Counted from the stretch's first letter, positions 1 to 10,545 are shown. The stretch is DNA of 25,255 nt from a bacterium (GCA_905221035.1 CAJNBP010000022.1:1-25255), one strand, 5' to 3'. Translations and numbers: made by a program. Notes: generated by a model not told the origin, from the letters alone.

Positions 1-194
1 ACTTTGTCGAGTAGAGGGCAAGGAAGGTTATCGCATGTAGACTCTCGGACTTGTTTGTTTCGTTTGACTTCTTTGGAAACAGTTGTCGGATCTTTTAGAA
101 TGGATTGTCCGATAGCTTTGAAGGTTTCACCGCGCTCTAAGCCTAATTGGATATCATTACGGTCTGAAAGGCTAAGGTGTTTATATTTTGTCAT
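1..194 (-). CDS. IS30-family transposase, N-terminal part (cut by window edge)
   Basis: Reverse-strand ORF read from an ATG at 194-192 and open to base 1, so only about 64 residues are visible. It begins MTKYKHLSLSDRNDIQLGLE and continues with a helix-turn-helix region (GETFKAIGQSILKDPTTVSK) and the Cys-containing STCDNLPCPLL segment. This is the N-terminal DNA-binding domain of IS30-type transposases common in streptococci; the DDE catalytic core would lie beyond the window. The end of the IS probably lies around 240-300, but I cannot fix the terminal inverted repeat without the other end. It points away from rpoE. Whether the copy is intact cannot be judged here. Confidence 0.8.
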   Translation of the reverse strand, partial: MTKYKHLSLSDRNDIQLGLERGETFKAIGQSILKDPTTVSKEVKRNKQVRESTCDNLPCPLLDK

Positions 195-343
195 AGTGAA
201 TCTCATTTCTAACTCAAACGTCTCACACTTAATTCCACCATAAAAATCCGTTTTAGACTAATTTCCACTTTGGTCAGGCAAGTGGAAGTTACTTTGAGAA
301 GTTACCGCCAGTTCAAATCATCTCACTTTCTCCCCCTTAACCT

Positions 344-372
344 TTGACTATTCCGCAAAATTATCGTAAAAT
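344..372 (+). promoter_or_regulatory. rpoE promoter
   Basis: TTGACT at 344-349, a 17-nt spacer and TAAAAT at 367-372, about 70 nt before the rpoE start. Bases 195-343, between the transposase start and this promoter, show no gene. Confidence 0.6.
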
Positions 373-444
373 AAAGAGTAAATGATAAAATGAGGTCAGA
401 GTCTGTTTGCTCTGGCGATAGTAGTATAAATGAGGAGAAACGCT

Positions 445-1032
445 TTGGAATTAGAAGTATTTGCTGGGCAAGAAAAAAGTGAACTATCTATGATTGAGGT
501 AGCGCGTGCTATCTTGGAACTTCGTGGTCGCGATCATGAGATGCATTTTAGCGATCTTGTAAACGAAATTCAAAACTACCTTGGAACATCAAACAGCGAT
601 ATCCGTGAGGCTTTGCCTTTGTTCTACACAGAGTTGAACTTTGACGGTAGCTTCATCTCTCTTGGGGACAACAAATGGGGTCTTCGTTCATGGTATGGTG
701 TGGACGAAATCGACGAAGAAATCATCGCTCTTGAGGAAAATGACGACGATGAAGTAGCACCAAAAGCTAAGAAAAAACGTGTCAATGCCTTCATGGATGG
801 CGATTCAGATGCCATTGACTACAATGCGGATGATCCGGAAGACGAAGATGCATACGAAGCAGATCCTGCTCTTTCATATGATGATGAAAATCCAGATGAT
901 GAGAAAAATGAAGTGGAAGCTTACGATGCAGAAATCAACGAAATCGCCCCAGATGACTTGGGTGAAGACGTGGATCTCAACGAAGAAGATGATGAGTTTT
1001 CAGACGATGATTCTGAAAACATCGAGGAATAA
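445..1032 (+). CDS. rpoE: DNA-directed RNA polymerase subunit delta
   Basis: Encodes the 195-aa delta subunit of Firmicute RNA polymerase, which helps release core enzyme and modulates initiation. An N-terminal globular HARE-type domain (residues 1 to about 90, starting [20 protein letters not shown]) is followed by KKKR and then a long, almost purely acidic Asp/Glu tail, the family signature. I chose TTG at 445 because GAGGAG ends 7 nt before it; the in-frame ATG at 430 lies upstream of this Shine-Dalgarno and would add MRRNA, not seen in homologues as I recall them. It is followed by the pyrG promoter. Rpo-delta next to pyrG is a common Firmicute arrangement. Confidence 0.96.
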   Translation: MELEVFAGQEKSELSMIEVARAILELRGRDHEMHFSDLVNEIQNYLGTSNSDIREALPLFYTELNFDGSFISLGDNKWGLRSWYGVDEIDEEIIALEENDDDEVAPKAKKKRVNAFMDGDSDAIDYNADDPEDEDAYEADPALSYDDENPDDEKNEVEAYDAEINEIAPDDLGEDVDLNEEDDEFSDDDSENIEE

Positions 1033-1042
1033 AAGTTAGCTA

Positions 1043-1071
1043 TTGACAATTGTTCTATTTTTAGGTATCAT
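1043..1071 (+). promoter_or_regulatory. pyrG promoter
   Basis: Consensus-like TTGACA (1043-1048), 17-nt spacer, TATCAT (1066-1071). Seven nucleotides downstream the predicted start falls on GGGC at 1079-1082, the sequence context needed for reiterative G addition. Confidence 0.75.
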
Positions 1072-1078
1072 ATTGTTC

Positions 1079-1136
1079 GGGCACCTCTTTTAGAGGTCGG
1101 GGCTCCCTAGTTCTTAGGGAGCTATTTTTGTTTTTT
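1079..1136 (+). promoter_or_regulatory. pyrG leader attenuator (CTP-responsive, by reiterative transcription)
   Basis: The transcript should begin GGGCACCUCUUUU. A small hairpin (ACCTC/GAGGT, 1083-1097) is followed by a strong terminator: GCTCCCTA (1102-1109), 5-nt loop, TAGGGAGC (1115-1122), and a T-rich tract to 1136. In Bacillus subtilis and Lactococcus lactis pyrG, low CTP makes polymerase add extra G residues at a GGGC start; the poly-G 5' end pairs with a pyrimidine stretch in the leader and prevents termination. All the parts are visible here; the mechanism in this organism is inferred. Confidence 0.7.
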
Positions 1137-1256
1137 CAAGAAGTTATCTTCTTGTATTTTAGTTGTGAATCTGGCGCAGTCGTCCCAGATTATTCTTATT
1201 AGTAGGGTCTTGTTTCCTATGTCCCCTCGTAGTCAACAAGGCCTTGAGCATTTTAG

Positions 1257-2876
<1,620 letters not shown>

Positions 2877-2883
2877 CTAAATC

Positions 2884-2918
2884 AAAACCTTTGAGAAGAA
2901 TCTCAGAAGTTTTTTGAT
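2884..2918 (+). terminator. Rho-independent terminator after pyrG
   Basis: Stem AAAACCTTTGAG / CTCAGAAGTTTT with one internal mismatch, loop AAGAAT, then a T run. Confidence 0.7.
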
Positions 2919-2937
2919 TGCATATTTAGGATAATAT

Positions 2938-2965
2938 TTGCAAATTAAAAACATAGTGATATAAT
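2938..2965 (+). promoter_or_regulatory. Promoter of choline-binding protein gene
   Basis: TTGCAA (2938-2943), 16-nt spacer, TATAAT (2960-2965), followed by a strong AAGGAGG ribosome site before 2996. Confidence 0.6.
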
Positions 2966-2995
2966 TAACATAACAAAAGTTAAGGAGGATTTACA

Positions 2996-4069
2996 ATGAA
3001 AAAAATCACACTATTTGGTTTGTCTCTAGCAGGCCTAGCTTTACTGGCTTTTCCACATTCAGGGCAGGCATTTGAGCTAAAAGAAGAATGGGTTGTTAAA
3101 TGTGGAGTTCAGTATCAAGATGGCAAAATTCTTCGATTTAATAATGGCCATGAAGTGGATATTAAAGTATTGGATTTGCCAAAAAATGAGAAAATCGAGT
3201 GGACGGTTAGTCTCAATGGTCAAGATCAGACTGTCAATTTCCTAGGTCAAGAAAAGGACAAATCTATGATTGGTGTAGAAGGGCGTTATCTGAATTTCTA
3301 TGTTCCATATGGCTATAGAGGAGATATCAAGGTCGAGGCTAAGAGTGGAAATGAAGTGAAGACCTGGTCAACGAAAGTTGTGGATGATATTCATAATGAT
3401 AGTGGAAAGAGAGGTTACTATCGTATTGAAGAGTCAAATGATCAATACACCTACCTTGATACTAAATGGGACTATCAAACAAAGACTTACACTGCCACCC
3501 TACCAGAAACTGTTAATGGTCAAAAAGTATATGCTTGGGCAGACTATGACAATAGTGAGTTGAAACTTGAAAAACAAAAGTCTATTAGTCATAAATATGA
3601 TGGAGAATCTTTCAAAGAACTTTATCCGATTGTAAAAGCAGAAAGCTGGCTAAAATCAAACCAAAACTGGTACTATCAAAAACAAGGTCAATTAGTGCAG
3701 AACGATTGGGTTAAGGACAAGGAAACTTGGTACTTTATGAACGATAAAGGAGTCATGTTCAATCAAACTTGGCTCTATCAAGGTGGCAACTGGTATGCCT
3801 TTAAATCATCAGGGGCTATGATTGCTGGTGACTGGCTTTATGACCAAGGCAAGTGGTACTATTTATCAACTTCAGGATCCATGAAAGCAAGCACTTGGGT
3901 TTATGATAAGGGAGAATGGTATTATGTAAGTTCTTCTGGTGCCATGATTGCGAATGATTGGGTCAAAGACAATGGCAAGTGGTATTACCTCGCTTCATCA
4001 GGTAAGATGCTTCGCAATACCTACACACCAGATGGCTACTACGTTGGCAATTCAGGTGCCTGGCAATAA
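2996..4069 (+). CDS. Secreted choline-binding surface protein
   Basis: 357 aa. Residues 1-25 are a Sec signal peptide (MKK, hydrophobic core, cleavage after SGQA). Residues about 26-210 form a domain I cannot assign (FELKEEWVVKCGVQYQDG onward, beta-rich in appearance). From about 211 there are six choline-binding repeats of about 20 residues with the pattern W-V/L-x4-G-x-W-Y-Y-x5-G-x-M, ending GYYVGNSGAWQ. Such repeats hold proteins non-covalently on the phosphocholine of teichoic acids and are typical of S. pneumoniae and relatives. The N-terminal part shows no hydrolase motif that I recognise, so its function (adhesion or host interaction) is open. It is a single-gene unit with its own promoter and terminator. 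Confidence 0.88.
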   Translation: MKKITLFGLSLAGLALLAFPHSGQAFELKEEWVVKCGVQYQDGKILRFNNGHEVDIKVLDLPKNEKIEWTVSLNGQDQTVNFLGQEKDKSMIGVEGRYLNFYVPYGYRGDIKVEAKSGNEVKTWSTKVVDDIHNDSGKRGYYRIEESNDQYTYLDTKWDYQTKTYTATLPETVNGQKVYAWADYDNSELKLEKQKSISHKYDGESFKELYPIVKAESWLKSNQNWYYQKQGQLVQNDWVKDKETWYFMNDKGVMFNQTWLYQGGNWYAFKSSGAMIAGDWLYDQGKWYYLSTSGSMKASTWVYDKGEWYYVSSSGAMIANDWVKDNGKWYYLASSGKMLRNTYTPDGYYVGNSGAWQ

Positions 4070-4077
4070 GAACAAGA

Positions 4078-4108
4078 AGTCCTTTTCCTGCAAGGAAGAG
4101 GCTTTTTA
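4078..4108 (+). terminator. Terminator after choline-binding protein
   Basis: Imperfect stem AAGTCCTTTTCC / GGAAGAGGCTTTT, loop TGCAA, ending in a T run. Confidence 0.6.
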
Positions 4109-4132
4109 CTTGCTTTTCTGCTGCTTCCTCAT

Positions 4133-4161
4133 TTGTCCTGACGCGTTTTTTGTGTTAAAAT
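4133..4161 (+). promoter_or_regulatory. Promoter of the 4169-6219 unit, predicted leaderless
   Basis: TTGTCC (4133-4138), 17-nt spacer, TAAAAT (4156-4161) preceded by TGT (extended -10). The ATG at 4169 lies 7 nt behind the -10 box, so transcription should start at or next to the start codon. No Shine-Dalgarno is visible. Confidence 0.55.
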
Positions 4162-4168
4162 GAATGGT

Positions 4169-4459
4169 ATGAAAGCTAAAAAAATGTGGATGGCAGGTCT
4201 GGCTCTGCTTGGTATTGGGAGCCTTGCCCTTGCTACGAAAAAAGTTGCAGATGACCGCAAGCTCATGAAGACTCAGGAAGAGTTGACAGCGATTGTGCGA
4301 GACCATTTTTCAGACATGGGGGAAATTGCGACCCTCTATGTTCAAGTTTATGAAAGCAGTCTGGAGAGCTTGGTTGGTGGCGTCATTTTTGAGGATGGTC
4401 GCCATTATACCTTTGTCTATGAGAATGAGGACCTAGTCTATGAGGAGGAAGTCTTATGA
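4169..4459 (+). CDS. DUF4651-type small membrane-anchored protein
   Basis: 96 aa from the ATG at 4169. The earlier in-frame ATG at 4160 overlaps the -10 box, so it is unlikely to be transcribed. KAKKMW is followed by one hydrophobic segment (MAGLALLGIGSLALA) and then a soluble tail of about 75 residues. It resembles the streptococcal DUF4651 family encoded upstream of a thioredoxin-like gene; its biochemical role is unknown. The stop overlaps the next start (ATGA), so it is translationally coupled to the thioredoxin-like protein. A role near the membrane in redox or stress is only a guess from the neighbour. Confidence 0.75.
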   Translation: MKAKKMWMAGLALLGIGSLALATKKVADDRKLMKTQEELTAIVRDHFSDMGEIATLYVQVYESSLESLVGGVIFEDGRHYTFVYENEDLVYEEEVL

Positions 4460-4773
4460 TACAACCAGCAAGTTTAGAAGAATTAGCATCTTTAGTAGAA
4501 AAAGATGGCAAGAAAGTCTTCCTTTTTGTGGCAGACTGGTGTGGCGATTGTCGTTATATCTATCCTGCCTTGCCAGAAATTGAGGAGACCAATCCAGAGT
4601 TCACCTTTATTCGTGTGGACCGAGACCAGTATATGGATTTAGCCAAACTCTGGGATGTTTATGGAATCCCTAGCCTTGTTGTTCTAGAAAAGGACAAGGA
4701 AATTGGCCGTTTTGTCAATCGCGACCGTAAAAGCAAGCAACAAATTAATGACTTTTTAGTAGGACTAAAATAG
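4456..4773 (+). CDS. Thioredoxin-like family protein
   Basis: 105 aa, the usual single-domain thioredoxin length. The active site is WCGDC (residues 28-32, Cys29 and Cys32) rather than the classical WCGPC. A cis-proline loop GIPS (70-73) is present. No signal peptide, so cytosolic. The GD dipeptide between the cysteines should alter redox potential relative to TrxA; this subfamily is common in streptococci beside DUF4651. The start overlaps the upstream stop (ATGA). Confidence 0.88.
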   Translation: MIQPASLEELASLVEKDGKKVFLFVADWCGDCRYIYPALPEIEETNPEFTFIRVDRDQYMDLAKLWDVYGIPSLVVLEKDKEIGRFVNRDRKSKQQINDFLVGLK

Positions 4774-4789
4774 GAGAAAAAAGGAAACA

Positions 4790-5416
4790 ATGATTTTTAC
4801 ATATAACAAAGAACATGTCGGTGATGTCCTTATGGTCATCGTGAAAAATAGCGGAGATGCTAAACTGGATGTAGAACGCAAAGGCAAGGTAGCCCGTGTT
4901 TTACTTAAAGAGAATGGGGAAACAGTGGCTTGGAATATTTTCGAAGTTTCAAGTTTCTTTGAAATTGCAGAGCGCGGTCAAGTCTTTTTGACAGATGAGC
5001 AAGTCGCTCGTTTGAACCGAGAATTACAGGCAGAAGGCTTCACAGAAGAAATTGTCAATGACAAGGAACCTAAGTTTGTTGTTGGTGAAATTGTCGAGAT
5101 GGTAGCTCATCCAGATAGTGACCACCTCAACATCTGCCAAGTTGCAGTTTCAAGTGACAAGACAGTGCAAATCGTTGCAGGGGCTCCCAATGCGCGTGTC
5201 GGTCTGAAAACCATTGTGGCTCTTCCGGGAGCTATGATGCCAAAAGGCAATCTCATTTTCCCAGGCGAACTTCGTGGCGAAAAGAGTTTTGGCATGATGT
5301 GTAGTCCTCGTGAATTGCATCTACCAAATGCTCCGCAAAAACGTGGTGTTATTGAATTATCAGAAGATCAAGTTGTCGGAACACCATTTGATCCAGCTAA
5401 ACACTGGACTGCCTAA
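4790..5416 (+). CDS. ytpR: YtpR-like tRNA-binding domain protein
   Basis: 208 aa. An N-terminal domain of about 85 residues of unknown function is followed by an OB-fold tRNA-binding domain (about 90-200) like the N-terminus of PheT and the C-terminus of MetG: VGEIVEMVAHPDSDHLNICQV, then IVAGAPNARVGLK and SFGMMCSPREL. The family is widespread in Firmicutes; a role in tRNA binding or quality control is assumed from the fold, not proven. GGAGAAAAAAGG precedes the ATG, 16 nt after the thioredoxin-like gene, in the same unit. Confidence 0.88.
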   Translation: MIFTYNKEHVGDVLMVIVKNSGDAKLDVERKGKVARVLLKENGETVAWNIFEVSSFFEIAERGQVFLTDEQVARLNRELQAEGFTEEIVNDKEPKFVVGEIVEMVAHPDSDHLNICQVAVSSDKTVQIVAGAPNARVGLKTIVALPGAMMPKGNLIFPGELRGEKSFGMMCSPRELHLPNAPQKRGVIELSEDQVVGTPFDPAKHWTA

Positions 5417-5457
5417 GAAGTTGTTAATATCTGATAGACCAGATAGAAGGAAATAAG

Positions 5458-6219
5458 ATGGCAAAAAATGTAGTGATTACAGGAGCGACCTCAGGAATTG
5501 GTGAAGCGATTGCGCGTGCTTATCTGGAGCAGGGGGAGAATGTTGTTCTAACAGGACGACGGACAGCCAGACTAGAAACCCTCAAGTCAGAGTTTGCAGC
5601 AACCTATCCAAATCAAATCGTCTGGACCTTTCCACTAGATGTGACAGATATGACTATGGTGAGGACTGTCTGCTCCGATATTCTAGAAACGATAGGGCAG
5701 ATTGATATCTTGGTCAATAATGCTGGACTAGCTCTTGGCTTGGCTCCCTATCAAGACTATGAGGAGTTGGATATGCTGACCATGTTGGATACCAATGTCA
5801 AAGGTTTGATGGCAGTTACTCGCTGTTTCTTGCCAGCAATGGTAAAAGCCAATCAAGGTCATATCATCAATATGGGGTCGACCGCAGGAATCTATGCCTA
5901 TGCAGGTGCAGCTGTCTATTCAGCCACCAAGGCGGCAGTTAAGACTTTTTCAGATGGACTGCGAATTGATACCATCGCAACGGATATCAAGGTGACTACC
6001 ATTCAGCCAGGGATTGTCGAAACAGATTTCTCTACAGTACGTTTTCATGGTGACAAAGAGCGTGCTGCGACCGTCTATCAGGGAATTGAGGCCTTGCAAG
6101 CTCAGGATATTGCAGATACAGTGGTTTATGTGACCAGTCAACCGCGTCGTTTGCAGATTACAGATATGACCATTATGGCCAATCAACAGGCGACAGGTTT
6201 CATGGTTCATAAAAAGTAA
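5458..6219 (+). CDS. Short-chain dehydrogenase/reductase (YdfG-like)
   Basis: 253 aa classical SDR. The dinucleotide-binding motif TGATSGIGEA is near residues 8-17, NNAG is at 87-90, the catalytic Ser lies in NMGSTAG, and Tyr154 and Lys158 are in YSATK. Overall it resembles the YdfG group of NADP-dependent 3-hydroxy acid/serine dehydrogenases (PG-I-V-ETDF after the active site). The true substrate cannot be read from sequence. AGAAGGAAA precedes the ATG. It is the last gene of the unit that begins at 4169 and is followed by a strong terminator. Confidence 0.88.
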   Translation: MAKNVVITGATSGIGEAIARAYLEQGENVVLTGRRTARLETLKSEFAATYPNQIVWTFPLDVTDMTMVRTVCSDILETIGQIDILVNNAGLALGLAPYQDYEELDMLTMLDTNVKGLMAVTRCFLPAMVKANQGHIINMGSTAGIYAYAGAAVYSATKAAVKTFSDGLRIDTIATDIKVTTIQPGIVETDFSTVRFHGDKERAATVYQGIEALQAQDIADTVVYVTSQPRRLQITDMTIMANQQATGFMVHKK

Positions 6220-6231
6220 AAAATTTTCTCG

Positions 6232-6259
6232 AAAAGTTACAAATTTCTGTAACTTTTTT
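6232..6259 (+). terminator. Terminator after the SDR gene
   Basis: Perfect 10-bp stem AAAAGTTACA / TGTAACTTTT, loop AATTTC, then six T. Only its right half is included in the downstream 73-bp duplication. Confidence 0.85.
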
Positions 6260-6266
6260 GATTTCC

Positions 6267-6274
6267 TGCGAATA
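6267..6274 (+). promoter_or_regulatory. cin-box (late competence promoter), copy 1
   Basis: TGCGAATA preceded by a T-rich stretch (TTTTTTGATTTCC). It matches the ComX/sigma-X recognition box (consensus TACGAATA) of late competence genes such as ssbB. Confidence 0.75.
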
Positions 6275-6295
6275 GATAAGTAGGAGGAAGAAAAT

Positions 6296-6325
6296 ATGTA
6301 TAATAAAGTTATCTTATTTCTGTAA
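6296..6325 (+). pseudogene. Duplicated ssbB start: 9-codon mini-ORF
   Basis: ATG after AGTAGGAGG begins MYNKVIL like ssbB, then runs into the second repeat copy and ends FL-stop at 6323-6325. It has a full ribosome binding site, so ribosomes should initiate here on any transcript from the first cin-box. It may act as a small upstream ORF. Confidence 0.7.
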
Positions 6326-6339
6326 CTTTTTTGATTTCC

Positions 6340-6347
6340 TGCGAATA
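6340..6347 (+). promoter_or_regulatory. cin-box, copy 2 (proximal to ssbB)
   Basis: Second TGCGAATA, 73 bp downstream of the first and in the native position before the ssbB ribosome site. Confidence 0.75.
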
Positions 6348-6368
6348 GATAAGTAGGAGGAAGAAAAT

Positions 6369-6764
6369 ATGTATAATAAAGTTATCTTAATCGGACGCTT
6401 GACGTCTACACCAGAATTGCATAAAACCAACAATGACAAGTCAGTAGCACGAGCAACCATTGCTGTGAACCGTCGTTACAAAGATCAAAACGGTGAACGT
6501 GAAGCCGATTTTGTAAATATGGTCCTATGGGGAAGACTAGCAGAAACTTTGGCAAGCTATGCAACCAAAGGTAGTCTCATTTCCGTTGATGGGGAATTGC
6601 GTACCCGCCGCTTTGAGAAAAATGGCCAAATGAACTATGTGACCGAAGTTCTTGTTACAGGATTCCAACTCTTGGAAAGTCGTGCCCAACGTGCTATGCG
6701 AGAAAATAACACAGGGCAGGATTTGGCGGATTTGGTTTTGGAAGAGGAAGAATTGCCATTTTAA
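6369..6764 (+). CDS. ssbB: Competence-induced single-stranded DNA-binding protein
   Basis: 131 aa, shorter than housekeeping SsbA. The OB-fold spans residues 1 to about 105 (MYNKVILIGRLTSTPELHKT, FVNMVLWGRLAE). A short acidic tail ends EEEELPF, a variant of the C-terminal acidic tip that recruits partner proteins. In pneumococcus SsbB protects incoming single-stranded DNA during transformation and is strongly induced by ComX. The two cin-boxes upstream support that assignment. It has its own terminator and is separated from groES. Confidence 0.93.
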   Translation: MYNKVILIGRLTSTPELHKTNNDKSVARATIAVNRRYKDQNGEREADFVNMVLWGRLAETLASYATKGSLISVDGELRTRRFEKNGQMNYVTEVLVTGFQLLESRAQRAMRENNTGQDLADLVLEEEELPF

Positions 6765-6769
6765 GCATT

Positions 6770-6798
6770 AAAAAGTCTGAGTTGGTCTCAGGCTTTTT
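6770..6798 (+). terminator. Terminator after ssbB
   Basis: 12-bp stem AAAAAGTCTGAG / CTCAGGCTTTTT with one G-T pair and a TTGGT loop. Confidence 0.8.
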
Positions 6799-6823
6799 AT
6801 CTTGCTAAAGTCAGACTTTTTTC

Positions 6824-6851
6824 TTGACTATTTCTGACCAAGTGATACAAT
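6824..6851 (+). promoter_or_regulatory. groESL promoter
   Basis: TTGACT (6824-6829), 16-nt spacer, TACAAT (6846-6851) with TGA immediately before it (extended -10). Confidence 0.75.
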
Positions 6852-6862
6852 AGAACTATGAA

Positions 6863-6889
6863 TTAGCACTCAGATATAAAGAGTGCTAA
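6863..6889 (+). promoter_or_regulatory. CIRCE operator (HrcA binding site)
   Basis: Perfect TTAGCACTC, 9-nt spacer, GAGTGCTAA. This is the heat-shock repressor HrcA operator, placed just behind the groESL -10 box and inside the transcribed leader. Confidence 0.97.
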
Positions 6890-6919
6890 TGATATCTATC
6901 TCATTATGGAGGAAATCAG

Positions 6920-7204
6920 ATGTTGAAACCATTAGGAGACCGTGTGGTCTTGAAAATCGAAGAAAAAGAACAAACTGTTGGAGGTTTTGTCCTCGCAGGT
7001 TCAGCTCAAGAAAAAACAAAAACAGCCCAAGTTGTAGCTACTGGACAAGGTGTTCGTACCTTGAACGGTGATTTGGTTGCCCCAAGTGTTAAGCCTGGAG
7101 ACCGTGTCTTAGTTGAAGCCCACGCAGGTCTTGATGTCAAAGATGGTGATGAGAAGTACATCATCGTTGGCGAAGCTAACATCTTGGCAATCATTGAAGA
7201 ATAG
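6920..7204 (+). CDS. groES: Co-chaperonin GroES
   Basis: 94 aa. Starts [15 protein letters not shown] and has a mobile-loop segment ([15 protein letters not shown]) that contacts GroEL. It caps the GroEL cavity as a heptameric lid. GGAGG lies before the ATG. It is first in the CIRCE-controlled operon, 15 nt ahead of groEL. Confidence 0.98.
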   Translation: MLKPLGDRVVLKIEEKEQTVGGFVLAGSAQEKTKTAQVVATGQGVRTLNGDLVAPSVKPGDRVLVEAHAGLDVKDGDEKYIIVGEANILAIIEE

Positions 7205-8842
<1,638 letters not shown>

Positions 8843-8874
8843 GCTTTCTATAGAAAATAACTTATAAAAAACAC

Positions 8875-8904
8875 AAAAGGAGGGAATGCCTATTCCTCCT
8901 TTTT
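8875..8904 (+). terminator. Terminator after groEL
   Basis: AAAAGGAGG(G)AAT, loop GCCT, ATTCCTCCTTTT, then T residues. Confidence 0.8.
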
Positions 8905-8927
8905 ATGCTATTCACTTCTAAATAGAT

Positions 8928-8956
8928 TTGAGCTCTCCTAACTTATATGATAAAAT
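8928..8956 (+). promoter_or_regulatory. queH promoter
   Basis: TTGAGC (8928-8933), 17-nt spacer, TAAAAT (8951-8956) with a TGA extension. AAGGAGAAG precedes the ATG at 8980. Confidence 0.65.
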
Positions 8957-8979
8957 AAGACTAGAAAAAGGAGAAGAAC

Positions 8980-9747
8980 ATGATCGATGTAGAAGAAATT
9001 CTGAGCAAGATGAACCCCAATCAGAAGATTAATTATGACCGTGTTATGCAGAAGATGGTACAAGTATGGGAGAAAAATGAGCAGCGCCCAACTATTCTCA
9101 TGCATGTTTGCTGTGCCCCTTGCAGTACCTATACCCTAGAATATTTGACCAAGTATGCAGATGTGACCATCTATTTTGCCAATTCAAATATCCATCCCAA
9201 GGCAGAATACCATAAGCGTGCCTATGTTACCAAGAAATTTGTCAGTGATTTCAATGAGCGAACTGGAAATAACGTTCAATACCTAGAAGCTCCTTATGAA
9301 CCTAACGAATATCGTAAACTGGTTCGAGGTTTGGAAGAAGAGCCTGAAGATGGCGACCGTTGTAAGGTTTGCTTTGACTACCGCCTGGATAAAACAGCGC
9401 AAGTGGCTATGGATTTAGGCTTTGACTACTTCGGTTCGGCTTTAACCATCAGTCCTCATAAGAATTCTCAAACCATCAACAGCATCGGAATCGATGTGCA
9501 AAAGATTTATACCACCCACTATCTTCCCAGCGATTTCAAGAAAAATCAGGGTTACAAACGTTCAGTGGAGATGTGTGAGGAGTATGATATTTACCGTCAA
9601 TGTTATTGTGGATGTGTCTATGCAGCCCAAGCGCAGAATATTGACCTGGTTCAGGTCAAGAAGGATGCCACAGCTTTCTTGCTGGATAAGGATGTTGAAA
9701 AAGACTATTCCCACATCAAATTTACAGTGACAAAATTGGATATATAG
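8980..9747 (+). CDS. queH: Epoxyqueuosine reductase QueH
   Basis: 255 aa. It reduces epoxyqueuosine to queuosine in the anticodon of GUN tRNAs, the last step of queuosine synthesis, and is unrelated to the cobalamin enzyme QueG. The sequence shows the metal-binding cysteine motifs of the family: HVCCAPCS (near residue 43), RCKVCFDYR (near 127) and QCYCGCVYA near 208. SALTISPHKNSQ is also typical. It is monocistronic, with its own promoter and terminator. Confidence 0.93.
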   Translation: MIDVEEILSKMNPNQKINYDRVMQKMVQVWEKNEQRPTILMHVCCAPCSTYTLEYLTKYADVTIYFANSNIHPKAEYHKRAYVTKKFVSDFNERTGNNVQYLEAPYEPNEYRKLVRGLEEEPEDGDRCKVCFDYRLDKTAQVAMDLGFDYFGSALTISPHKNSQTINSIGIDVQKIYTTHYLPSDFKKNQGYKRSVEMCEEYDIYRQCYCGCVYAAQAQNIDLVQVKKDATAFLLDKDVEKDYSHIKFTVTKLDI

Positions 9748-9754
9748 AAATCAC

Positions 9755-9777
9755 CCCAGCTTCAAGGCTGGGTTTTT
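9755..9777 (+). terminator. Terminator after queH
   Basis: CCCAGC, loop TTCAAG, GCTGGG, then five T. Confidence 0.85.
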
Positions 9778-9779
9778 AA

Positions 9780-9931
9780 ACTCTTCGAAAATCAAATTGA
9801 AACTGCGTCAACGTTGTCTTGCCGTATATATATGTGACTGACTTCGTCAGTCTTATCTATAACCTCAAAACAGTGTTTTGAGCAACCTGCGGCTAGTTTC
9901 CTAGTTTGCTCTTTGATTTTCATTGAGTATT
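9780..9931 (-). repeat. BOX element
   Basis: About 152 bp. On the minus strand it runs from ACTCAATGAAAATCAAAGAG through GCCGCAGGTTGCTCAAAACA to ACGGCAAG (the core of the known BOX-A repeat) and ends at GATTTTCGAAGAGTT. Internal complementary stretches (AAAACA/TGTTTT, GACTGACGAAGTCAGTC) fold into a long hairpin. BOX elements are mobile-like intergenic repeats found in many copies in S. pneumoniae and relatives. It fills the gap between the convergent queH and DUF402 genes. Confidence 0.88.
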
Positions 9932-9962
9932 AAAATAAAAAACCAGGGCTCTCACCCCAGTT
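9932..9962 (-). terminator. Terminator of the DUF402 gene (minus strand)
   Basis: On the minus strand AACTGGGG, loop TGAGAG, CCCTGGTT (two G-T pairs), then TTTTATTTTA. Confidence 0.65.
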
Positions 9963-9970
9963 TGACAACT

Positions 9971-10504
9971 TTACCGATTCTTTAGTTCTACATAGCGCTT
10001 GTACCAAATGTTTACATAGGCTTCTGAGAAAGGACCACGTCCATTATTAATCCAATCAACAAGAATTTTGACATGTTCTTTTAAAATATAGTCCAAATCA
10101 TCAGAATAATTCATTTTGCGTTTGTGACGCTCATACTCCTCAACATCCAAGAGACGTTTTTCCCCATCTGTAAAAATTTTAACATCCAAATCGTAATCAA
10201 TATACTTCAGTGCTTCTTCATCCAGATAGTAGGGGCTAGCCATGTTGCAATAGTAGGAAATTCCATTATCACGAATCATGGCAATGATATTAAACCAATA
10301 TTTCTTGTGAAAGTAAACAATAGCCGGTTCTCGAGTGACCCAACGACGACCATCACTTTCGGTAACCAGTGTATGATCGTTGACACCAATAATGGCGTTT
10401 TCTGTTGTTTTTAGTACCATGGTGTCCCGCCAAGTTCGGTGGAGACTCCCATCATGCTTATAACTTTGAATTGTAATAAAGTCGCCTTCTTTTGGAAGCT
10501 TCAT
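9971..10504 (-). CDS. DUF402 protein, NtdP-like nucleoside tri-/diphosphatase
   Basis: 177 aa, matching the UPF0374/DUF402 family length. It starts [20 protein letters not shown] and carries the typical [20 protein letters not shown] and [20 protein letters not shown] segments; the last, with its acidic residues, forms the metal site in characterised homologues. Staphylococcus aureus Ntdp hydrolyses nucleoside tri- and diphosphates. Substrate preference here is inferred. It lies downstream of recX on the same strand but has its own promoter. Confidence 0.85.
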   Translation of the reverse strand: MKLPKEGDFITIQSYKHDGSLHRTWRDTMVLKTTENAIIGVNDHTLVTESDGRRWVTREPAIVYFHKKYWFNIIAMIRDNGISYYCNMASPYYLDEEALKYIDYDLDVKIFTDGEKRLLDVEEYERHKRKMNYSDDLDYILKEHVKILVDWINNGRGPFSEAYVNIWYKRYVELKNR

Positions 10505-10545
10505 AACTAACCAACTTTCTACAATTTATAAGTTTATCGTTTACT

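Larger units (their letters stand above)
6243..6389 (+). repeat. Perfect 73-bp tandem duplication of the ssbB promoter and start
   Basis: Bases 6243-6315 and 6316-6388 are identical (base 6389 also matches 6316). Each copy holds the T-run, the cin-box, the GGAGG ribosome site and the first seven ssbB codons. Because 73 is not a multiple of 3, the first start is out of frame with ssbB and stops after 9 codons. Perfect identity suggests a recent slippage or recombination event. Confidence 0.97.
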
